A stretch of DNA of 64,000 nucleotides from Trichobilharzia szidati. Its lineage: Eukaryota; Platyhelminthes; Trematoda; Strigeidida; Schistosomatidae. The stretch lies in NCBI GenBank assembly GCA_944472155.2, contig OX235279.1, positions 115,374,110 to 115,438,109 of the forward strand, given 5' to 3'. Within the stretch, counting starts at the first letter, position 1; each line of letters begins with the position of its first letter. A model generated the notes under the pieces. The model did no database searches. It saw only the letters and a list, made by a program, of their open reading frames with translations, and was not told the DNA's origin. Both the position numbers and the translations under genes were made by a program. This document shows positions 1 through 11,200 of the stretch, in pieces.

Positions 1-267
1 ATAATCAGAACAGTCTCAACTGAAGGCAGCATTCGAGATGTCGAAGCTGGTCGAAAATGGACAGTGAAAGCAGGGAAGGCTTTCATTGCTCTGGAATCGT
101 CAAGGAGGTCTAAAGCAGTCTCGACTTACGATAAGGTATTTCTTTTCAACAGTAAAGTCAAGTCAGTAGTTAAAGGTTTTATACTCCCAACGAAAGCATT
201 TTCAAAGGGCTGCAGACTTCCATCTGTGTGTGCCTTTACAGCCTCGATATCGGACGTAGGATAGCAA

Positions 268-445
268 GTGGTGGCACAGCGGTTTAGACTCTCGCCGATC
301 ATACACATGGTCCGAGGTTCGATCCCCTGCCGGCGCACACCCGATATCAATGGTCGGCCTGCAAAATTGGGCTACCGATATCACATGCTGTAAATTCCAT
401 ACTTGTACCAAAAATACTGCGTGGTTTCAAGCTGTAATCAAAAAT
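268..445 (+). mobile_element. tRNA-headed SINE, copy 1
   Basis: A Pol III-type head is visible: box A TGGCACAGCGG at 272-282 and box B GGTTCGATCCC about 30 bases later, ending in CCGGCGCACAC. A unique body and a short A-rich tail near 440 follow. A second copy at 56555-56742 matches head and body over nearly its full length, which defines the family. The head resembles a tRNA but the D arm and anticodon arm do not fold well, so this is a tRNA-derived SINE rather than a tRNA gene. I could not find a convincing target duplication for this copy. Confidence 0.75.
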
Positions 446-3400
446 GAAACAAATTAAAAAATCAAGTCAGAACGCATAAGCAATTAACATGTCTGGCAAC
501 GAAGCAACCACAAACGTATTGTCAAACTGATGCAAAAGGGAATATAAGGATGTATGAACATTTTCACTGTAAGTCTCGAATGCTGCCACATTCGGCAAGT
601 GAAACGCAAATGAGGAGCGGAGGGTTGATGATTGGGGGCTTATATATTGAAGGTCCTTTGAGGAAGAGGTGTAAGAGCGATTACAGTTATGGCGCCAGGT
701 GGATACGATGGCAGGTAGTAGAATAAAATGGAGTGGGGAAGCCGAAACCCACTATTCTACTCGTTATCCGAGGAATGAATCACATCAATAATTAAATATA
801 CTGACTTCAAAGGCTGCAGAGTAAGTATTCTCAACTGTCCACTAAAATACAAAGCCGACTTTTGGTCTGCAATCTTGGAAGTCATCCCAAGTAAATGTAT
901 TGTGTTTTCGGAACAAATTCGGTAGGGGTCGGTTCGATGTGTTCTTCTGGATAAAACTTTTATAAACAGCAAATATTTACGTCCAAAATCCGCCTGTAGG
1001 TTAGTGCTAACCGCATTTGGAAGGTATGTGTATTCTGGGGAAAAAGTTGACCTAAGCAAAATGGATGATGCCTGAGTAGGCACCAGTTAATAGGTTACCA
1101 GAGATTTAGTCGGTTACGAGTTTAATCATGAAGCGGCACCAGAAGGCCACAGAAAGCCCGGCACTACAGTGAAGCTGATTGCTGACATTTTGAATCCTCA
1201 GCAATGCATGCCCATCGCTTCATCAGGATTTAAAGGCAGCAGCTCATTGACTACCATCAAAAGGGACGGAAATCCGATAACTCACCATTATTGCGCCACC
1301 TCTAGCGACAGCTTTTGGTGCCCCAACTGCAGCAACGACCTCTCTGCGGAACTCTGGGAACTGCATTCAATTCCCTGAAAATCATTTAAAAATTAACCGC
1401 ACACCTACCATTGATTGCAGAATGTAGTTCCCGGACTTTCCGCGAGAAACTGAGACCAGCGGCGTCCATTTCCTCACGTTTGGGGAAGTAATAATCTCTT
1501 TTAATGCACGCTGGCGATGAAGCGAATCAGTAAAAGTTAGAATTCATCAGCTATTAACTCCCATTTTGGTGGCTGAATGGTTGATGGTAACTCTATATAA
1601 CCTATCTTTCCTGCGTCACTTCATGCTGATGGGAAATCTAAAACTTAGAAGAAGCGGCAGTTCAGTAGTCCTGGGTTTTCAGTGACTATCTGAACGATGT
1701 CAGTTCGTTATCTGAAATGAAACTAGTTTGTCAGCTGCGCTAACCATCAAAAAAAGCCCTCAACACACGAAATTTCGCCACATTTTCTAGTTCATTTCGT
1801 CCTCTCCCTCCCAGGATATGGAACACTGACAAAAGGAATAACCACTTTCAAAAGAATTATCTGCGAATATTATGTACACCGCCGCTATTCCCAATTAAAG
1901 AGCCACATCATATGAGATATTGTGTACTTAAATTTAAAATATCCAAGACAGGTGCGTGCTATTATTACTACTCCTAATATTCTGACACGATGGCCGGACA
2001 TTTTTCTTCTTCAGCAACCAAATATTTTGTTGATTTTCATTCGTATCAAGATATTCAAATGTATTCGTGGGAGGAATGCGTTTATTTGAGAGTGGGGTAA
2101 AATTACCACTGAGTGAGGGTAAAGTCCATCCCGATCTTTTCCGCACTCAGTATGGTTTATCGTAATCATGCCTAAAGAAGTACTATTGTGGCCTCTTTGG
2201 TGAAAATTAGAAATATTGAATCAGTTTTGGGCTCCTGCAGTCAAAGTAATCAGTGCATAGTATCACGATGACCATTATGTTGCTTAGAAGCATAATGGTA
2301 TTCTGGATGAATTGATGGTTAGATAGACATGCCCTAAGCGAAATAAAGCGTAGTAAGAACTTAAGTTTTGTTCGGAAGATTTGACGGCTTAGCATTTCAC
2401 TTGCTTTTCAATTTTCATGTTATTAATTGATTACGGAGAGCCAATAATACCGTAACAATTATTCTGTTAGATTCAGGCTTTTGGTGAGGAATGGATTCTC
2501 AGGCATAAGTTAGTTATCCGCAATCAAGTATGTATGAAGCACAGGTGATTTTTTATTTTCATCCAGAATGGACTAATTCGTTCATTACACATCAAAGGAA
2601 TCATATTTGGAGTGAGACACGGCTGCACTTTTTGGTAGTTATACCCATTCTGATGAAGTTCACAGTTAAAATTGCTCAACCACGGGTATGATACGGGTGC
2701 ATTTCGCACCGTCATGCGTAATGGGTAAGAACACTAACTGCACCAAAGGGGTATCAGATGATCTGGATAACAGATTGGATGGGGACGTGAAGAGTAAGCG
2801 TTACATTACTGACCGTTATTAATGACTTCCTACAGAGGAGTAGCTTACGCGTACATATTACTACGTGCAGTGCACATGTTTCGGAAAATGTATCGGTCAC
2901 AGTAACCATTAGTTTTCAGACCGTAAACGCATTGTAGCTTCCATCGCGTATCTGAGACTATGATTAGTGTGCATGGTACACTTATGATTCATATTTAGCC
3001 GCTCATTATAAGACAACTTCCCCAGGTGGACTTTGCAAAGTTCAGATTACAATGCTAAAGAATATGCAGTTACTATAGGCTACTGTTATAGAGTGAACAG
3101 TGAATGAAAATAACCACGACATCACACTTCTTATGTACTGAGAGGGATTGCTACTTATTTTCGAAGAGGATCTTCATAAAAAGAAATATTCTAAAAATAT
3201 AGGAGTAACAGTTACTCCATTCCACGCTATTACTATCCTTTTAACACCTCAACTGTCTTTCAAAGTTCATCGTGACAACACAGCATGAGCCCACCGTGCG
3301 GTCGGTGCTATACTTGGCCGCAGTTTTGCTCGAATTATGACGTATAAAGCAGTGGTGTTTAGATTAACGTATTATAATTAACAGCTGACAATAATCATAA

Positions 3401-5107
3401 TAATAATAATAACCTAAATATGAACTGCGAAAAGTATGTCTTGAAAAGCCAGTCAGCCGTGCCGCTTGAGTGACTTCAAGGTTGTATGCTGTCACTTTCA
3501 TCCCGATTAAACGATTACGATTGTTCTGTGGCCAACCATCAGTTAATATAACTGTACAACACTGCGTGACTCATCAAAATAAAATCTTATCCAAATGGAG
3601 TTACCGCTACACCTGAAATTTGGCCACGGTACCTGAACAACTTATTTGTTTCGCTGCTCTTGACGCTGCTTTAAATGGAGAAGGGAGAATATAACACTTA
3701 CAGTTGTTCAGCTATATGTCCATTAATGATAGCATGAAGAGAGTACAGAGATATACAATCCATGATAGCTCACAGTCCCTTGAAGACCCAACTGCCTGAT
3801 AATGGTCCAGCAAGCGCAAATAAAAATACTTACCACTGAGAGAAAAACGGCTAAAGGACTCAAATGAATGGACGAACTAATTTTTTACCCTACAGTGTTT
3901 CAGATGTTTGTGGCCTTAGCTAATTGGATGCTGTAAAATCTGGGGTAGGACCAATGGATATGATAGAGAAAACAACTAAGTGATGATGCCATGACGGCCA
4001 ATAAAGAAAGAAGAATAAACCAAGAGGAAGTTAACCTTTGCATAACTTTCTTCCGATTGCGACCAGCCGGATAATCCGGTTCGCTAATTCAACTGCAGGA
4101 GTCCGATACTGTCAGCTAACCTGTAAGTTGCGGTTCAAAAACACCACAATAATTATGGAAAACAGTCTGCACACACACTCGCTCGCTACTAATTTCCATT
4201 AAATATACCCCAAATACATCATACTTTGTTTATCTTGTTCTGTTTGATGGTAAATGAAGTTGTTGTTGGGAAGGGATGAATGCTTAATTAATTGACAAGA
4301 CATTGAAAAGTGGTTTGTAGAGTAATTCAGTGGAAACAAAAATTGCTTCAATTGCAGTGGCTGCAGTCATTCACTTATTTGTCCCGTTTGAACATTAATT
4401 TGATTCGAAAAGCATCATTTATTTAAAAATTTTGTCTAGCAAGCCACATATTCAGATTTAATAAGTGACAAGATAGTAGTGGGCAAAGATGTTGTGACTT
4501 AAGCTCTCTGAACTTTCAGACTCTGAGGAAGAACGAGTTACCAGCACAAAGTGCCTGATACGTCTTACGTTTCTGGTAGGATGCGTACATGCAGCCTAAT
4601 GGATCTGCAGTTGGTTAAATGCTATTCTTACTAACCCAGTTTGATCTTTTATTTAAACACTAAGTGTATTTCAGTACCATGTAAGATTTATTACGTGACA
4701 GTCACTCCAACAGCAGTGGTATAAGAGATATGTCCTGGTAGTGAATCTCTGTAAAATGGCTTCCGAGATTTCACTATGGTTTGATTGATACATTAAAGTT
4801 CTTAAAAAGTGACAGCGATAATTTTAGCAGTCGTCATAATAAAATGTCATAGTATTCACATTTCTCAATAAATTTCATAGCTGTATGATCATATTCCTTA
4901 ACACTAATAAGTGAATGACATTCAACTGCATTCTTAAACATTCACAATTTCAGAAGATACCTGTTCAGTTTTTCTATTTTTTCTATTTCATTGTTGAACA
5001 ATTATCAATGGAGTTTTGTTTTAAATTGTTTTAGTTGAACCTTCTGTTGGTCCACATTTTGAAAGTGTGATAAGTAAACACTTGTTAATTTTCGACTTCA
5101 CTCAAAA
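446..5107. other. No recognised gene; upstream flank of the small-exon gene
   Basis: About 4.7 kb of AT-rich DNA with many stops in all frames. The open frames present (for example 757-1083 on the minus strand) are short, lack recognisable motifs and have unremarkable composition. A short dispersed repeat lies at about 3541-3600 (see that entry) and an AAT microsatellite at about 3397-3410. The promoter of the gene starting at 5108 should lie here, but I see no element I can name. Confidence 0.5.
3541..3600 (+). repeat. Short dispersed repeat, also at about 62126-62176
   Basis: About 50 bases from AGTTAATAT to AAAATCTTATC match 62126-62176 with a few differences. Both copies contain CTGTACAACACTG followed by TCAAAATAAAATC. 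The parent element is unknown; similar AT-rich tails lie near PLE remnants elsewhere in the window, so it may be a piece of a PLE end. Confidence 0.5.
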
Positions 5108-5200
5108 ATGCCGTTTCATCGAGACGACCAAACTAATGAGTACAGAACAAACAGAACCACAGGAGATTCCAATTTCAGAAGAGATGGTGATATGAGAGAA
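5108..5200 (+). CDS. Exon 1 of the small-exon gene
   Basis: Thirty-one codons from the ATG to a GTAAGT donor at 5201. It encodes a polar N-terminus starting MPFHRDDQ, with repeated Thr, Arg, Asn and Asp. An in-frame stop 30 bases upstream fixes the start. The exon ends in phase 0. Confidence 0.6.
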
Positions 5201-8200
5201 GTAAGTTGTTTGTGATAAATGCTTGGCCTCTTGAATGTTACAAAAAACTACACTGATAAACTCTCTTGGTTCTCTGTTTAACTCTCCTCAGAAGTTTATT
5301 CACTGATGTTTAACGTAACTTATCAAAGGAACTTTAGATTTTTTTCATTAACCAAACAACAGGCACACAATCCACGTAGGTTTGCAAAGTAATCTTTCAT
5401 AAGTAGCAAGACTGATCACTTTTTTTCCAAAAATCTACTAGTGGAATATAGTGCTCATAAGTTTAATTCCTAATTGCTCGTCAGTGTGTTTACCAAGTTT
5501 TGTTAGTAAACTAATGGAAGCTGTTGTATTTTGCAGTTATCTGTTGTTACGACTGATTTTTTCAAATAAGATACATATTATGATAATTCCAAACGTCAGC
5601 AAAGACGTACTCTAATGTAAATTTACCTCTGAAATACTGAGAATCATGGACTAACCACCGCTTACATTGTGGAACTGTACCTGATTTTGAGGTGATCTGT
5701 CAGAATGTATTCACTTAGTTTTCAAATAATTTCTACATGACTTTTGGCCACTTTGTCGTAAAGATAAGTTTTGTTTAATATTTTTGGACTTATTTACCAT
5801 TGTTCCCCACTGGCAAATTAGTAGAGAGTAAAACGTTTCTGTTATGTAGACACACTTTTTAAATGCAGTGGAAGAAGTCTAAGTAAATATTAATTTGCCA
5901 AAAATGCTCTGGGATTATTCTGGTAGTTGAAACAACTTTATAGAAACTTAGTGCTCCTGGTTTGAATTTTATTTGTATACTATTTCGTCATCAAGATATG
6001 TTTTGAAGCCTTGATAACATTAAGTTTTTATTTCTACTTTAAGTACTGAACACTTGTTTAATTTGTGAGCATCAAACCCTGTTAACTCTGCAGAGCGCCT
6101 AAGGTTCATAGGCCTGGCGCATATGAAATCTTCATAATTCAATAAGAAACCTTAGACCCATCAATAAAATCGAAAAAATTAATCATTCAAGTAGCTTTGT
6201 AGTATACCTAGCTATTTAGTCGTCCCATTGGATGAATCTCTCCATTGTTTGAATTCTAATGTTGACTTATTGTAATATTTACTTCAGTTACTGCGTAGAA
6301 ACACAAACATACCGACAATTCATCACCATTATATAAAGAGCAACTTATTTTCATTGCATTACCGTCTAGGGAATTTCGCTGAGATTTTGCTAACATAACG
6401 TGATGTTTCCATTTTAAAATACTTGGTAAGATGAATTTCTCAGTTAGAAATTATTGCAACGCAAATGTAGATCCAGTTGGAGAATACATACACTTCTAAT
6501 ACAAACTGTAGAGGAAACTCATCTATACCTTATTTCACACTTCCAAGATTCAGTGATTATCATAAAAACATAACGTCTGAAATACAGAACATTAGTTATT
6601 GGTTTCTCAATTTTATGGGAATTCACACAAAATGGTACATTTAAAAGAAAACAAGGCGTTCAGCGAGGAGACTCTTTTTGGCGAATTCCATTGGTACATT
6701 GATTGTTGACTGCAGATGCCGTTTCTTCGGGATACTTATAGCACAATTATGAATTCCTTATAGCCGTAGGTGTAGTGGATTTCGAAAAGATTTGAGGTTT
6801 ATTTTATGTTTGAATAAAAACAGTGCTTTGAGAAATTAGAAAAAATTTCAAACTGGGAGATTAACGTAAAACGCTGCAAACAAATGTATCAGTTCAATTT
6901 GCCACATTTCAAAGAAGTACTCAAAAAAGTTGAGGATAGTGAATACACTGAGAAGCAGGCAGACGAATGTAATAATATAGTGAAGAGTGGCGAAGTTTTT
7001 TCAGGATCTGGACAACTACAGGAAGTGGGAGCGTATGCATAGTTCTAGACCAGCTACAGCCTGGGTAAAATAACGCAGAGAAATAAAGAATAGGGTGTCA
7101 TTAAGGGGAATGATTTCTTTTTAAAATTCAACCTAAAGTTTTGCTGGATTTTTGTAATTTCATTAAAAGACTGCCATTAAAGTTCTTGTGAACATGGAGA
7201 TTTATTAAATGCATATATATATATAATATCAAGTGAATCTAGTGTATTAGTAAAGGTGATTTTTACAGTTAGTACTCTAAATAAATTTCGCATTTCCGAA
7301 TTAGATTTTGCAAACAGAGAAGTATGAATATTTAATTTCTATTTCAGGTGATAACAGCTAATTCTGATGCATATATATAAGAATAAGAAATAGGAGGCGA
7401 ATATTATGCTTGATTTACTTTGAGACTACCTGAAATGGTTTTAACTGAGAATTAATATGACTATTTGTACAATAACACAAAAACAAGCAACATTGCATGA
7501 TACAAAGCCTTCAGTGTTCAGTATATAAAATGTTACTGCAGATGCTGTCTAAAAATAGTAAATTATTCCAAGTGATTCAAGTAATTCCACAATTGTTTTT
7601 TTATTCTAGAATACGTCTGAAAGTCAGCAAGGACAAAACTATTATGTAGCAAAGGCACCTAACGTAACGTAAGTAAGATTTTTAATAGTTTGCTACCTTT
7701 TAATGATCCTAAGCCCAAATAACTGAATTAAAATGCTACGGCTAGAAATTCTGCAGCAATATGTGGCTGTGGTTTATGAATTTTAAGTATTGATGTTTTC
7801 TTTTTGGTTGAGGAATTCAAACGGTCTCATAGGTACTGCTTATGAAGTTTCAGTAAATACTTCTCAAAATCTAAGTCAATAAATGTATTATAAACACATA
7901 TGTGGATTCTTCTTGAGAACCTCTTCACAGATAATCTTCATTATTCATTGAGTTTCTTCTTAGTTCCAACACTTTGCTAAAAAGTATATATTTTTCATAC
8001 AATTGGTTCCCTTGATAACTTTCAGTTAGGAAACAAAGACCAGATTTGCTGTATAAAATGATACCATTCCATTTCACAAGTTCTCATCAACTGAAAAGTG
8101 TTTCACTGTTTGAAATGACGTCGTTTGCAATTGATGAGAACGTGTGAAATAGAATGGTTTCACTTTATACTGCAAATCTGGTCTTTCTTTCTATACTAAA

Positions 8201-11200
8201 ATCTACTTTTGGTTGTCTGACGGTGTAGTGGTGAATTCACAATGTAAACTGATGGGAAGTTCCATTGCAAACAGATGAGGTGGTCCGAGTACTCAGTAAT
8301 ATGGCAGTTTAATAGAAGTCAGGGATATGTCGAATATCTTCCTTTGTTTCTACTTTAAGACATCACTAAGATAAGTTTTACCATTTCGTCATCTTTTGAA
8401 GTGTTAAAAGTCTCGTGCAAATAATGTTCATCTTTTAATGATTGAAAATTTTAAGTAGCTTTGCCAAGATGATTTTAAAGTCACAAATTTCAAATAAATA
8501 ATTTGCAAAAGTAATTTTGCATCTGCTTGAAACGTATGTTACTAAGCCCCTGCTCTGAATTTCAGTCATTAGGCATCTCTAAACGACCTAATTCCTGAAT
8601 ACAAGGCGGCTTTTAGCATATATATATTGTGTGAGGGAAGTACGCATGAAAGTTTGCTAAACCCTGCCGGTTTTAGCCTGTTACTTGTGGGTAGCGATAA
8701 TTTTTGTCATGCCAGCAGACTTTTCTTAGTACGACCGGCCGACAACTGCTACCTTGCCGTGGTGGTCGGGCTTGAATGCCGCAGTGACCCAACAAGCTAA
8801 ACTGACTGGGACTCATGTCCCTGCAGGTCCTACCATGTCAGGAAGGTTGTTTGGATAGCGGTTAGACTAAAAGCAGTTACCATGGGGTACATCGGCCCCA
8901 GAATTCAATCGGATCAAATGGCGTATGAACCCATATGGGTCACCGGCAACCATGGGAACGCAGCTCCTGACGCTGCTCCGCTGCCTTGCGGATTAGACTC
9001 CAAGTCAAAGGCTCGGGGGGTGGTCCCTTAAGAAAACCACCTGCTTCGGTCTGGGTGCCCGGGCAATATCTCAGCCCTCACACAATAAGTGAAATGAAGC
9101 AACAAACTGTTATGGAAACTCACCGCGCGCACGCAAAAATGATTTCAAGAAATAATGATATCTCAACCAATTTATGTCCTTCCAACCTTACTTTTATTTT
9201 TATACTTGGATTCCTGTATTTTACCTTTGCTCATCTTGACTTCTTAACCTTCGACAGCCTCTCGCCTTTGTTTGGATTCCTAGCCTATCTGTGTCGTTTC
9301 GAGATGTTAGTGAGTAACCCTGAAAATGATTGTCCCCAATGTGACATCTAACACAGATATCCTGAAACCGCGTGCCGCCTTCAAGCTGGCCACCTGCAAT
9401 GTTCGGACGCTGATGCAAATCGGACAACAGGTAGGGTTAGTAAGAGCATTGGAAAGCCTCGCTATCGATATCTGCTGCATTTCGGAGACCCACATTCAAG
9501 ATCCCAGTGAAGTGCTTCGATTATCCTCTCCATCTGGAAGTTCTAGTAGTATGTACCACCTGCGCTTGTCCGGGGACCCTGTGGCATCGGCATCCGACGT
9601 AGCTGGTGTCGGTGTCGCACTGAGCGCTAGAGCCAAAGCTTCACTGCTCGACTGGATTCCCATTAACAGTCGTTTATGTGCTGTGAGGCTGAAAGGTTAT
9701 ACGAAAGTAAGGAGTAGTAGGCCAGATATGCGGTGTCTATTTGTTGTCTCTGCCTATGCACCAACGGATTGCAGCCCGGATGCAATGAAGGATGAGTTCT
9801 ACCACCAACTTAGCGATCTCTTGAGACGGGCAGGTCGCAGGAATATCGTAGTGCTGGCTGGGGACTTGAATGCACAGGTCGGGTGTCTGAGCTCAGAGGA
9901 GAATCGTCTAGGTGGTCAATGGGGACTACATGGTCGCAGATCAGATAATGCGGACCGTCTTCTGCAGCTTTGCGCGGATCACAACCCATTTCTGGCCAGC
10001 ACCAACTTCCTGCACAACCATCGCCGTAGCGCTGCCTGGCGTCCTCCCTCTGCGAACCAAGCTTGGACTCAGATCGATCACATTACTGTCAGCTTCCGGT
10101 GGCGAGGATGCATACAAGACTGTCGCTCCTTCTGGAGCACATGCCTGGACTCCGATCATGCGTTAGTGTGTGCCAAGTTCGTCTTGCGATTTGGTGGGGT
10201 TCATAAAAGGCGTCGTCTAAACGTTGATGTGAGCAAACTAGTAGCACCTGCTACTTGTTTGAAATATCAGAATGAGTTACAGTCAATGCTTGCCAGCAAC
10301 CACCCAAGTAGTGTAGATGAACATTGGCTTCATCTGCGAGGTGCCATGCAAAGAGCGAGTGTAGCCACTTGCGGCTTGAAAGAATGCTTCGCCAAAAACC
10401 ACTGGGTTTCTGCGAGTTCCTTGCAACTCCTGGATGAAAGCCGGTCCATTCCGACTGGCAGCGAATACAGCAATAAGCGAAAGGCGCTGACGAGCAAGAT
10501 AAGACAGTGTTTGCGTAAGGACCGCGAAGCCTGGTGGTCAGAACGTGCGGGTGAGATGGAGTCAGCTGCTGCACCTGGCAACAGTCGGAAGCTGTTCCAA
10601 CTCATCCGAGCCACCACTAGCAAGAAACAAGGTGTCAGCGAGCCGGTCTGTGAGGCAGATGGCACGCCAATTACCAGTTTGAAAAGACGCCTGGAACGCT
10701 TGGCAGAGCACTCCGGGAAACAGTTTAGCTGGCCACCAGCTTCAATGTCTGCTGTCATTAGCCCCAGTGCTCCTAGGTCGGTTAATACCGACCCACCCAC
10801 CGAAGCGGAGGTCCGTAAGGAACTCCAAGTGTTAAAACGCCATAAGGCGACTGGCCCAGACAATTTACTCCCGGCTCTTTTTAAAGATGATGGCGAGACT
10901 CTCACAATGGCCCTAACTGGGTTGTTCAGGAAGGTATGGGAAACTGAGAGTGTACCATCAATGTGGAACGAAGCCATCATCGTCCCCATCTTTAAAAAGG
11001 GTCGACGTAATTCGTGTGACAATCATAGGGGTATCAGTCTGCTACCAGTCGCGTCTAAATTATTGACTGCTGTCTTGCTCCGCAGGCTGTGCAAAATACG
11101 TGAGGGACTGATTCGCGAAGTGTAAACTGGGTTTCGTTCAGGTCGTGGATGCATTGATCATGCGTTCACCTTTCGTCAGTTGTTGGAACACCGCCACACG

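Noticed and set aside
757..1083. 108-codon open frame, minus strand
   Set aside because: No motif, no splice or promoter context, and composition like the surrounding non-coding DNA.
1180..1245. CTGATGA on the minus strand as a hammerhead
   Set aside because: No GAAA at the right distance and no stem II.
10330..11022. 230-codon open frame on the minus strand
   Set aside because: Fully overlaps the RTE coding frame on the other strand and has no motifs; an antisense by-product.
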